Shown here in pieces: positions 25,722 through 33,417 of a stretch of 60,708 nt of DNA. Position numbers and translations under genes: made by a program. This DNA comes from a virus, in IMG/VR virus record IMGVR_UViG_3300042465_002807, positions 1 through 60,708 of that record; one strand, 5' to 3'. The notes beneath the pieces were generated by a model that was not told the origin of the DNA, searched no databases, and worked only from the letters and a program-made list of their open reading frames with translations. The number at the start of each line of letters is the position of its first letter. Position 1 is the stretch's first letter.

Positions 25722-26305
25722 TGGCAGAGAAGTTTAAATTTAAAAACAAGTGGGATGATGAAGCCAGCGAACAGGAACTACCTGAGATTGTTCCTGCCGT
25801 AGTCTTCAAGACCCGTGTCCGTGATGACTCGATTGAAGGTCCAAACCCATTCCGTTGGGAAGATAAGACAACCTATGATTACTTTGCAGGTAAGCGTGTA
25901 GTTCTGTTCTCTCTTCCTGGTGCATTTACTCCAACATGTTCCACGATGCAACTTCCTGGTTTCGAACAGAAGTTTGCCGAGTTTAAGGCACTTGGTATCA
26001 AGGACATCTACTGTGTATCTGTCAATGATGCCTTTGTTATGAATTGCTGGGCCAAAGACCAGAAAATCAAGAAGGTCAAGATGATTCCTGATGGTTCTGC
26101 CAACTTCACTTCTGCAATGAGGATGGATGTTTACAAGGACAATCTTGGCTTTGGTCGTCGCTCGTGGCGTTATGCATGTGTTGTGAACAACGGCCAGATT
26201 GAGAAGTGGTTTATTGAAGGCGATGTCGTTGAAGATAACATCGATTCAGATCCCTATGGTGTAACTTCACCAGAAAATATTCTTGACTGGTTGCGCAACA
26301 ACTGA
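25721..26305 (+). CDS. Peroxiredoxin (Prx5-type)
   Basis: Thiol peroxidase that reduces hydrogen peroxide or organic peroxides. 194 aa; the active-site block GAFTPTCS with peroxidatic Cys73 is intact, and the surrounding VVLFSLPGAF and LPGFEQKFAEF segments are typical of the Prx5/hybrid group. The ending differs from bacterial Prx5 by a longer acidic tail (EGDVVEDNIDSDPYG). It sits between clamp 45 and clamp loader 44 and is coupled to the small gene before it, so it would be made with the replisome. It is a host-derived auxiliary gene by inference. Confidence 0.9.
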   Translation: MAEKFKFKNKWDDEASEQELPEIVPAVVFKTRVRDDSIEGPNPFRWEDKTTYDYFAGKRVVLFSLPGAFTPTCSTMQLPGFEQKFAEFKALGIKDIYCVSVNDAFVMNCWAKDQKIKKVKMIPDGSANFTSAMRMDVYKDNLGFGRRSWRYACVVNNGQIEKWFIEGDVVEDNIDSDPYGVTSPENILDWLRNN

Positions 26306-26389
26306 TATATTGAATGCTGGTCACTAAGCCAGAGTCCGTGGATGCACTAACTTCGCGACGGACATTTTACTTTATTATGGAGAATGAAT

Positions 26390-27322
26390 ATGCGTGATGA
26401 CTTCCTCTGGGTTGAGAAGTATCGTCCTCGTAAGCTGGACGATTGTATCTTGCCCGACGAACAACTTAATACCTTTCGCCAGTTTGTGGCGACTGGTGAG
26501 ATTCCCAATATGCTCCTGTGTGGCTCGGCTGGTGTAGGTAAGACTACTATCGCCCGAGCCATTTGTGAGGAACTGGGTTGTGACTATATCGTTATCAACG
26601 GTTCAGAAGAATCTGGTATCGATGTTCTCCGCACCAAGATTCGTGAGTTTGCATCCTCTGTCTCGTTTACTGGCAAGACTAAGGTTGTTATTCTAGACGA
26701 AGCGGATTACCTGAATCCAAACTCTACTCAGCCAGCCCTTCGTGCCTTCATTGAAGAGTTTGCCAACAACTGCCGCTTCATCTTTACATGTAACTTCAAG
26801 AACCGCATCATTGCTCCTCTCCATAGTCGAACTGCGGTGATTGAATTCAAGTTGACTAAGGCTGATAGACCTAAGATGGCTGGTCGTTTCATGAAACGCC
26901 TTGGTGATATTCTTGAAGCCGAGGGTGTGCAGTATGATGACAAGGTTGTAGCCGAAGTCCTCAAGAAGCACTTCCCAGATTATCGCCGTGTTCTTAATGA
27001 ACTCCAGCGATACAGTGTAAGTGGTACTATCGATGCTGGCATTCTAGCCAACGTCCAAGAAATCAACATGAAAGAACTTGTTGATGCCCTGCGTGGCAAG
27101 GACTTCAAGAAGGTCCGTCAGTGGGTTGTAGATAATATCGACAACGATCCTGGTATCATCTTCCGTAAGATTTATGATTCCATTCTAGATGATGTTAAGT
27201 ATCCTGCCGCTCTTATCGTTCTGTTGGCCGACTATCAATACAAGTCTGCTTTCGCTGCTAACCAAGAAATCAATCTCGTAGCCTGTCTGGTTGAGATTAT
27301 GGCTGGAGTGGAGTGGAAGTAA
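26390..27322 (+). CDS. 44: Clamp loader ATPase subunit gp44
   Basis: AAA+ ATPase that opens and loads gp45 with gp62. 310 aa (T4 gp44 319 aa). Walker A CGSAGVGKTT near residue 45, Walker B VVILDEADYL near 100, and the sensor/SRC-like FTCNFKNRI...LHSRTAVIEF region near 130-148. ATG 26390 is chosen over ATG 26384 because GGAGA abuts the latter. The 84-base gap before it contains only a short leader. Its stop overlaps the gp62 start. Confidence 0.96.
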   Translation: MRDDFLWVEKYRPRKLDDCILPDEQLNTFRQFVATGEIPNMLLCGSAGVGKTTIARAICEELGCDYIVINGSEESGIDVLRTKIREFASSVSFTGKTKVVILDEADYLNPNSTQPALRAFIEEFANNCRFIFTCNFKNRIIAPLHSRTAVIEFKLTKADRPKMAGRFMKRLGDILEAEGVQYDDKVVAEVLKKHFPDYRRVLNELQRYSVSGTIDAGILANVQEINMKELVDALRGKDFKKVRQWVVDNIDNDPGIIFRKIYDSILDDVKYPAALIVLLADYQYKSAFAANQEINLVACLVEIMAGVEWK

Positions 27323-27777
27323 TGAATGGTATTCTAGAGGGTCTAGGTGATCCGAAGGTAGAATACAAGCCAGAAGACTTTGTAGAGAAAAAAGCTAAGA
27401 TTTCTCCCTTCGATTTCATCAACGATATTAACCACAAAAAGACCAATCTTATTGTAGATGAGTGGTCTGAGAAGCAATACAATCCTTGGATTATCAATCG
27501 TGGTTTGAGTTTCAGTGCCGACACTGTTATTCCAGCCAACGAGATGAACTGCCGTCCACACCTGGACAAGTCTATGCAAAACTCTTTTCTTATAAATACA
27601 ATTAGGTCTAGAAAGCGATTCGACAAATGGATCAAACTCGAAGACGATGTAGAAATTGAGATGATTAAAGAGTATTATGGCTATAGTAATGAAAAAGCTC
27701 GCCAGGCTCTTACAATTCTCTCGGAAGAACAAAAACAAAAAATAAAAGAGAAATTGTATAAAGGTGGTAGAAAATGA
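27322..27777 (+). CDS. 62: Clamp loader small subunit gp62
   Basis: Non-ATPase partner of gp44. 151 aa from ATG 27322 (TAATG overlap with gp44 stop); shorter than T4 gp62 (187 aa). Recognised from position and from SPFDFINDINHKKTNLI plus the NPWIINRGLSFSADTV motif, which recurs in gp62 proteins. The C-terminal half is helical and basic. It overlaps regA by four bases. Confidence 0.9.
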   Translation: MNGILEGLGDPKVEYKPEDFVEKKAKISPFDFINDINHKKTNLIVDEWSEKQYNPWIINRGLSFSADTVIPANEMNCRPHLDKSMQNSFLINTIRSRKRFDKWIKLEDDVEIEMIKEYYGYSNEKARQALTILSEEQKQKIKEKLYKGGRK

Positions 27778-28190
27778 GCGAAGATTTTTTTGATATTAAC
27801 TATCCCGGGTATGCTCCCTTGGAAGTTAAGTTGGAGAATCCAGACGACTTTCTAAAGGTTCGTGAAACTCTTTCGCGCATCGGTGTAGCGTCCCGTAAGG
27901 ATAAGATTCTTTATCAGTCCTGTCATATCTTGCATAAGCAAGGTAGATATTTCATTGTTCACTTTAAGGAACTCTTTGCCCTCGACGGCAAGGATGCAGA
28001 CTTTAGTGATAATGATTTGCAACGTAGAAATACTGTTGCACATCTTCTTTCGGACTGGGGCTTGATTACTATCCTCAATCCAGAAATTCATGAGGACAAA
28101 GCTCCTCTGAATCAAATCAAAGTAATTGCTCACAAAGAAAAGAACGACTGGGAACTTATTCAAAAGTATAACATCGGTCGTAAAAAGTAA
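27774..28190 (+). CDS. regA: Translational repressor RegA
   Basis: Binds ribosome-binding regions of early mRNAs and represses their translation. 138 aa (T4 RegA 122 aa). Motifs include the N-terminal VKLENPDDFLKVRETLSRIGVAS, LYQSCHILHKQGRYFIVHFKELFALDG near residues 45-70, and DWGLI near 99. It closes the 45-44-62-regA block in T4 order. A promoter-hairpin element follows directly. Confidence 0.95.
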   Translation: MSEDFFDINYPGYAPLEVKLENPDDFLKVRETLSRIGVASRKDKILYQSCHILHKQGRYFIVHFKELFALDGKDADFSDNDLQRRNTVAHLLSDWGLITILNPEIHEDKAPLNQIKVIAHKEKNDWELIQKYNIGRKK

Positions 28191-28221
28191 TTGACTTTCT
28201 TCTAAAAATGTAGTATAAATA
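28191..28221 (+). promoter_or_regulatory. Overlapping sigma70-type and late promoter before terminator hairpin
   Basis: TTGACT (28191-28196), 17-base spacer, TATAAA (28214-28219). The -10 extends to TATAAATA (28214-28221), an exact T4 late consensus. Expected start is near 28226, at the foot of the hairpin. Confidence 0.72.
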
Positions 28222-28222
28222 A

Positions 28223-28253
28223 AAAGTGCCACGCTTCGGGTGGCACTTTTTTT
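28223..28253 (+). terminator. Intrinsic terminator with UUCG loop after regA
   Basis: AGTGCCAC (28225-28232) pairs with GTGGCACT (28240-28247), with a C-UUCG-G tetraloop and one bulged G, followed by a run of seven T. Flanking A and T runs make it potentially bidirectional. It lies immediately downstream of a promoter, so it may also end a very short transcript. Confidence 0.9.
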
Positions 28254-28278
28254 AATCTCGCTTAATAGGAGAACAATT

Positions 28279-28767
28279 ATGAAATTTAATACAACTAATC
28301 TAGCAGACTTCGACCGTTATTTTGTAGGTGCAGATCGTGTTATGAAGAGGCTGGCAGATATTGCCGATCAATCTTCGCAGATGATGCCAATTAAATATCC
28401 CCCTTACAATATCAAGAAGGTCGATGAAGACCGCTACGTGATTGAACTGGCAGTTGCCGGTTTCGGTAAGTCCGAGATTGATATTGAATTACAAGAAGGT
28501 CTGTTGAGTATTCGTGGTAAAATCGACCCGGTCGATAATACCGAATACCTCTACAAAGGAATTGCCGAAAGAGGATTCAAGCGTGAATTCACTCTTGCGG
28601 ATAATGTAGAAGTAAAAAGTTCTACTCTGGTAAATGGTATGCTGAAAATTTTTCTTGAAGCATTCGTTCCAGAAGAAAAGAAAGCCAAGAAGATAGACAT
28701 TACCGATGGTGATAATGAATATCCATCACAAGCTGCCGAATTTTTAGCAGAAGGTAAAACTAAGTAA
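28279..28767 (+). CDS. Hsp20 small heat-shock protein
   Basis: ATP-independent chaperone that holds unfolding proteins. 162 aa from ATG 28279 (AGGAGA upstream). The alpha-crystallin domain spans about residues 40-130: YNIKKVDEDRYVIELAVAG, EGLLSIRGK, then YLYKGIAERGFKREFTL and NGMLKIFLEA. Small Hsp20 genes are common in T4-like cyanophages. Expressed after the regA terminator; either the promoter at 28191 reads through or upstream transcription passes it. Confidence 0.93.
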   Translation: MKFNTTNLADFDRYFVGADRVMKRLADIADQSSQMMPIKYPPYNIKKVDEDRYVIELAVAGFGKSEIDIELQEGLLSIRGKIDPVDNTEYLYKGIAERGFKREFTLADNVEVKSSTLVNGMLKIFLEAFVPEEKKAKKIDITDGDNEYPSQAAEFLAEGKTK

Positions 28768-28865
28768 TGTTTAATCATAAGTTTATGGTGCCCGTTTCGC
28801 GGGCAGCCCATCTGGCAGTAGCAAGTTTGCTAATGTTGGTGGGTTATGCAATTTTAACTATTTAA
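28767..28865 (+). CDS. Membrane microprotein (32 aa)
   Basis: ATG overlaps the hsp20 stop (TAATG). The frame encodes a short basic N-terminus (MFNHKFMVPVSRAAH) and one hydrophobic segment (LAVASLLMLVGYAILTI) to the end. The following gene's AAGGTGA ribosome binding site overlaps its stop, so translation is coupled on both sides. Size makes the call tentative. Confidence 0.5.
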   Translation: MFNHKFMVPVSRAAHLAVASLLMLVGYAILTI

Positions 28866-28875
28866 GGTGAATGCT

Positions 28876-29175
28876 ATGTCCAATATCAAATGTATAAAGC
28901 TAATCAGTGGCGAGGAAATCATCGCCGATATTGATGAAAGTGTTGAAGGTCTCGTTCTTCTGAAAAAGCCTCTATTGATTATGATGGTACCTAACCAGAA
29001 CAATCAGTTTGGTATTGGACTAGCACCCTTTTGTCCGTATGCTCAGACCGGAGATATTCCCATCCGTGCTGGTGCAGTAGTTTCCATTTTCGAACCAGAC
29101 ACTGGAATGAAGAACGAATATAATACTCGTTTCGGTAGTGGTATCGTCATTCCAGAAAGTAAGATTATCGTATGA
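28876..29175 (+). CDS. Small Sm-like (LSm-type) phage protein, copy 2
   Basis: 99 aa from ATG 28876 (AAGGTGA five bases upstream). N-terminal KCIKLISGEEIIADI matches the Sm-like pattern of the 12810 gene, followed by LLKKPLLIMM and a FGIGLAPFCPY segment. Such proteins are frequent in T4-like cyanophages; the role is not established, and RNA binding is inference. ATGA overlap with the exported nuclease gene. Confidence 0.55.
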   Translation: MSNIKCIKLISGEEIIADIDESVEGLVLLKKPLLIMMVPNQNNQFGIGLAPFCPYAQTGDIPIRAGAVVSIFEPDTGMKNEYNTRFGSGIVIPESKIIV

Positions 29176-29597
29176 AATTATTTACCGCATTTCTAGTAGC
29201 CGCATCCCTAGTTGCCACACCTGCTCTAGCAGCCACCCATAATTGGAAGGTTATTAGAGTAATGGATGGTGATACGATTGAAGTCGAAGCACCATGGGTA
29301 CCAACACCACTTAAACCTGTAATTAAGATTCGTGTTCTGGGTGTAGACACCCCCGAAAAGGGCGGCCGCGCACAGTGTCCTAAGGAAGCTGCCGGTGGCG
29401 AAGCAGCAACAAACTTTACTAAGTCTGTTATCAAACCTGGTCAAGTAGTTCAGGTAGATCTTCAGGACTGGGATAAGTTTGGCGGTCGTGTGCTTGGCTA
29501 TGTCAAGTATAATGGCAAAGACTTGACACAGGAACTAATCAAGGGTGGTTTCGCCCGTGCCTATATGGGCGAAAAGAAAGCATCATGGTGCAACTAA
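29172..29597 (+). CDS. Exported thermonuclease-like (SNase) nuclease
   Basis: Staphylococcal-nuclease-fold enzyme that cuts DNA and RNA with calcium. 141 aa: a signal peptide (residues 1-20, ending ALA) and the SNase domain with DGDT (32-35), RVLGVDTPE (Arg54, Asp59, Glu62) and Arg106 in GGRVLGY. Spacing of Arg54-Asp59-Glu62 equals the R35-D40-E43 set of the staphylococcal enzyme, so it looks active. Export to the periplasm would protect the phage's own DNA and attack incoming DNA; that role is inference. It lies among early replication genes. Confidence 0.9.
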   Translation: MKLFTAFLVAASLVATPALAATHNWKVIRVMDGDTIEVEAPWVPTPLKPVIKIRVLGVDTPEKGGRAQCPKEAAGGEAATNFTKSVIKPGQVVQVDLQDWDKFGGRVLGYVKYNGKDLTQELIKGGFARAYMGEKKASWCN

Positions 29598-29603
29598 AAC
29601 CTC

Positions 29604-29632
29604 TTTACTTTTGTTATGTTTTATAGTATAGT
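29604..29632 (+). promoter_or_regulatory. Sigma70-type promoter for DNA polymerase
   Basis: TTTACT (29604-29609), 17-base spacer, TATAGT (29627-29632). An AGAGG ribosome binding site follows before ATG 29659. No GANTC in the spacer. Confidence 0.7.
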
Positions 29633-29658
29633 AGTATTTGAATTGAAAAGAGGTTTAC

Positions 29659-32184
29659 ATGAAGTTTTATACCAGCGCACACCAATATGGCTCCAAGATT
29701 CTCGTTCGAGGTGTTCATAATGGTGTGCGCTTCAACCGCAGGGAAGACTTCTCTCCCGTTCTTTATGTGAAGAGCAAAGAAGAAGGTGTTCACAAGTCCT
29801 TGTATGGTGACAATCTCCAGCCGATTGAGTTTGAGAACAACAACGCAGCCAAAGAGTTTATTCAAACCTATGGTGAAGTAGATAACTTTCCTATCTATGG
29901 TCAGACAAACTTTGGTTATCAGTATATCACACATAAGTTTCCTGGTGAAATCCAGTGGGACATTAATGCACTAAAGATTGAGACTATCGATATCGAAACG
30001 AAGACCGAGTTTGGTTTTCCAGACATCAATAATCCGATTGAAGAGATTCTTCTCATCACAGTCAAAGACCTAATCTCTCGCCAGATTATTACCTATGGCT
30101 GCGGTGAGTTTGATGATGTTAACTCGGAAGAAATTCGCAACCTTCGTGCCGCTGGTAATAAGTTCCTGTATGTCAAGTGTGATGATGAGCGTGACTTGCT
30201 AGAAACTTATGTTCGATTCCATTCTGACAATCATCCAGATATCATCACTGGTTGGAACGTTGAACTTTTCGATATTGCATATCTGATTGCCCGAATTGAG
30301 CGGATGTTCAATGATGAAAACGCCACCAAGAAGAAGTTTTCTCCTTGGGGTCTAGTGCAACGTAAGAACATGAACGTCATGGGGCGTGAAATGTTTACCT
30401 ATGAAATGAAGGGCATCGCCGTTCTAGATTACCTGGACCTCTATAAGAAGTTCACGTATTCTAACCAAGAGTCTTATAAGCTAGACCATATTGCCTCTGT
30501 AGAACTTGGTAAGAACAAGCTGGAAAATCCTTATGAAAGTTTCCGTGAGTTTTATACTAAAGACTGGCAGAAGTTTGTTGAATACAACGTCCGAGACGTT
30601 GAAATCGTGGACGAACTTGAACGTAAGTTGAAGCTGATTGAACTAATTCTTACAATGGCATATGACGCCAAGTGTAATTACAATGACGTTTTCTCACAGG
30701 TTCGCACCTGGGATTGTCTTCTCTACAATCACCTGTATGATAAGAACATCCACATTCCGCAGAAGAGAGACCAGCAAGGTCGTGGTATCGAAGGTGCTTA
30801 CGTTCAAGAACCTAAGCCGGGTAAGTATGACTGGGTAGTTTCTTTCGATGCTACCTCTCTGTATCCGTCGATCATTATGCAGTATAACATGTCACCTGAA
30901 ACCATGGTAAATGGTTATGTCAAAGACACCACCGTGCGTGGACTTCTTGATAAGACCTTTGACCTTGATGACCTCAAAGCCAATGATTATTGCATGACCT
31001 CTAATGGGTATTGTTATAATCGCACGAAGCAAGGCCTGTTTCCTGAAATCGTAGAGAAGTTCTTCGGTGACCGCCAACGTTATAAGAAGTTGATGATTGC
31101 CGCGCAGAAAGAATATGAAAAGACTAAAGACGAAAAACTAAAGAACGACATCTCGAAGTATAATAACTTCCAGATGGCAAGAAAGATTCAGTTGAACTCT
31201 CTCTTTGGTGCCATGGGCAATGAATACTTCCGCTATTATGATGCTCGTGTGGCTGAAGGCATCACAATGACCGGTCAGTATATCATTCAAGAAGTTGGTA
31301 AAGCACTTGACGTTTATCTCAACAAGGTCGTAGGAACAAATGGACACAACTACTCTTTCTACAGCGATACTGATTCTTGTTACATTTCCCTGGAGCCTCT
31401 TGTTAGTAAGTTTTATCCTGATATGGACCGCGATAAACTCATTGGCGTTCTCGATAAAATCTGCGAAGAGAAAATCACAGAGGCAATCAACAAGAGTTGT
31501 GATGGACTTGCGAACTACACGAACGCATTTCAAAAGAAGATTATCTTCAAACGTGAAGCAATCGCGGAACGTGGCATCTGGGTTGCAAAGAAAAGGTATG
31601 CGCTTAATGTCTATGACAACGAAGGGGTCCGCTACAAAGAGCCAAAGCTCAAGGTCATGGGTCTCGAAATCGTCCGCTCGTCTACGCCCGCGCCGGTTCG
31701 CACGAGCCTCAAAGAAGCCGTCAGACTCTGCCTGACTTCCGACGAAGCAACTCTACAGAAGTTCATTGAAGAAACCCGCGATGCCTTCTACAAGATGTCG
31801 CCAGAAGAGATTGCATTCCCGCGTGGTGTCAATGGGCTGTCTAAGTATACATCTACGGCTGATATTTATGGCAAGGGGACACCGATGCATGTTCGAGGTG
31901 CCTTGATGTATAACCATATGATCAAGAAAGCCAACCTTGATAGGAAGTATGAATTGATTCAAGAAGGTGAGAAGATTAAATTTCTTTATCTAAAAGAGCC
32001 AAATACAATGCATGAAAATTGTATCGCTTTTCTTGGAATCCTTCCAAAAGAGCTTGACATCCACAGGTATATAGACTATAAGATGATGTTCCAGAAAGCA
32101 TTTCTTGACCCACTTAACATGATTGTCGGTGGCCTTGGTTGGTCTACTGAGAAAAAAGCAACATTAGAGGACTTATTCGCATGA
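29659..32184 (+). CDS. 43: DNA polymerase gp43 (family B)
   Basis: Replicative polymerase with 3'-5' proofreading. 841 aa (T4 gp43 898 aa). Exo motifs: TIDIETKTEF near residue 112, ITGWNVELFDIAYL near 197, YNVRDVEIVDEL near 312. Polymerase motifs: DATSLYPSIIMQYN near 397, KIQLNSLFGAMGNEYFRYY near 510, and YSDTDSCYI near 570. All catalytic Asp are present. No intein or split is seen. The gene ends in a 4-base overlap with uvsX. Confidence 0.98.
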   Translation: MKFYTSAHQYGSKILVRGVHNGVRFNRREDFSPVLYVKSKEEGVHKSLYGDNLQPIEFENNNAAKEFIQTYGEVDNFPIYGQTNFGYQYITHKFPGEIQWDINALKIETIDIETKTEFGFPDINNPIEEILLITVKDLISRQIITYGCGEFDDVNSEEIRNLRAAGNKFLYVKCDDERDLLETYVRFHSDNHPDIITGWNVELFDIAYLIARIERMFNDENATKKKFSPWGLVQRKNMNVMGREMFTYEMKGIAVLDYLDLYKKFTYSNQESYKLDHIASVELGKNKLENPYESFREFYTKDWQKFVEYNVRDVEIVDELERKLKLIELILTMAYDAKCNYNDVFSQVRTWDCLLYNHLYDKNIHIPQKRDQQGRGIEGAYVQEPKPGKYDWVVSFDATSLYPSIIMQYNMSPETMVNGYVKDTTVRGLLDKTFDLDDLKANDYCMTSNGYCYNRTKQGLFPEIVEKFFGDRQRYKKLMIAAQKEYEKTKDEKLKNDISKYNNFQMARKIQLNSLFGAMGNEYFRYYDARVAEGITMTGQYIIQEVGKALDVYLNKVVGTNGHNYSFYSDTDSCYISLEPLVSKFYPDMDRDKLIGVLDKICEEKITEAINKSCDGLANYTNAFQKKIIFKREAIAERGIWVAKKRYALNVYDNEGVRYKEPKLKVMGLEIVRSSTPAPVRTSLKEAVRLCLTSDEATLQKFIEETRDAFYKMSPEEIAFPRGVNGLSKYTSTADIYGKGTPMHVRGALMYNHMIKKANLDRKYELIQEGEKIKFLYLKEPNTMHENCIAFLGILPKELDIHRYIDYKMMFQKAFLDPLNMIVGGLGWSTEKKATLEDLFA

Positions 32185-33245
32185 ACGCACTACTTGACAA
32201 ACTAAGAAAGAATAGCACAATCAAAGAAACCAATGTGCTATCAGAAAGCAAACTGTTTAGCACTAAGGATTTAATCCAGACTTCTGTTCCCGCATTGAAT
32301 GTGGCTCTGTCTGGTAAGTTAGATGGTGGTCTGACACCTGGACTGACCATCTTTGCTGGTCCATCGAAGCACTTCAAGACAGCGTTTGCTATGATGCTAG
32401 TGAAGAGTTTCTTGGACAAGTATGATGATGGTATTGTTCTGTTCTATGACTCGGAGTTTGGTGCTCCTCAGTCATACTTTGAGAACTTTGGTATTGATAC
32501 TGGTAAGGTTGTTCATACTCCCATTACCGATATCGAACAATTGAAGCACGATATCATGAAGCAAGTCAACGAAATTGAGCGCAAGGATCGTGTCATGATT
32601 GTTGTTGACTCTGTTGGTAACCTTGCTTCTAAGAAAGAAGTTGATGATGCTCTAGATGGCAAGTCTGTTGCAGATATGACTCGTGCCAAGCAGATGAAGT
32701 CTCTCTTCCGTATGATTACGCCACACCTTACCATCAAGGACATTCCTATGGTAGTTGTCAATCATACTTACATGGAAATCGGTATGTTCCCGAAAGCCAT
32801 TGTCTCTGGTGGTACAGGCATCTACTACTCGGCCGACAATATCTTTATCATTGGTCGCCAACAAGAGAAGCAAGGTACCGAGATTATCGGTTACAACTTC
32901 ATCATCAACGTAGAGAAGTCTCGTTACGTCCGTGAGAAGTCCAAGATTCCTATCGAAGTTACCTTCGAAGGTGGTATCAGCAAGTGGTCTGGTCTACTAG
33001 ACATTGCTCTTGAAAGTGGTCACGTAATCAAGCCTTCTAACGGTTGGTACCAGCTGGCCACAGAAGAAAAGAAGTATCGCTTGAATGATACATACAACAA
33101 GGAATTCTGGCTGCCAGTGTTGACTGACCCAACCTTTAGTGAGTGGGTTGAGAAGCGGTATCGTATGGCTGGTGGACAAATGATGGAGGGTGAAAATGTG
33201 GAAATTCCTGACGAAGATATTTCAGAAGAATACGAAAATCTGTGA
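32181..33245 (+). CDS. uvsX: RecA-like recombinase UvsX
   Basis: Strand-exchange protein for recombination-dependent replication. 354 aa (T4 UvsX about 390). Walker A GPSKHFKT near residue 55, the acidic DSEFG near 93, Walker B MIVVDSVGNLASKKE near 140, and an L2-like VSGGTGIYYSAD near 205. The last 50 bases are shared in another frame with a zinc-binding gene. Confidence 0.96.
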   Translation: MNALLDKLRKNSTIKETNVLSESKLFSTKDLIQTSVPALNVALSGKLDGGLTPGLTIFAGPSKHFKTAFAMMLVKSFLDKYDDGIVLFYDSEFGAPQSYFENFGIDTGKVVHTPITDIEQLKHDIMKQVNEIERKDRVMIVVDSVGNLASKKEVDDALDGKSVADMTRAKQMKSLFRMITPHLTIKDIPMVVVNHTYMEIGMFPKAIVSGGTGIYYSADNIFIIGRQQEKQGTEIIGYNFIINVEKSRYVREKSKIPIEVTFEGGISKWSGLLDIALESGHVIKPSNGWYQLATEEKKYRLNDTYNKEFWLPVLTDPTFSEWVEKRYRMAGGQMMEGENVEIPDEDISEEYENL

Positions 33246-33417
33246 CCAATGTGGTTGCGGCATCAATCCTAAGAAAGATGCCGCAATCTGTCTTCATGGT
33301 TCAGAACATGGCCTAACTTTTGAGAAGTGGGTCTGTGAAGATTGTTGCATGAAGATTGCTAATGAGTATGAAGAATATTTTGAACTAGAGGATGCGGCAG
33401 TTGCAGAAGAAAATTGA
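33196..33417 (+). CDS. Small zinc-binding protein overlapping uvsX
   Basis: 73 aa from ATG 33196 (GGAGGG five bases upstream, inside uvsX). Six or more Cys in pairs: CDQCGCG near residue 17, CLHG near 32, and CEDCC near 47, with a His nearby, suggest a zinc ribbon. The C-terminus is acidic. The first 50 bases overlap uvsX in the +2 frame and the end overlaps the helicase start. Function unknown; a protein- or nucleic-acid-binding role in the replisome is possible. Confidence 0.65.
   Translation: MWKFLTKIFQKNTKICDQCGCGINPKKDAAICLHGSEHGLTFEKWVCEDCCMKIANEYEEYFELEDAAVAEEN

Noticed and set aside
27591-27598. TATAAATA inside gene 62
   Set aside because: Exact late consensus but within coding sequence (Leu-Ile-Asn-Thr codons) and followed by the rest of gp62 with no gene start nearby; probably chance, although a late start for regA cannot be excluded.
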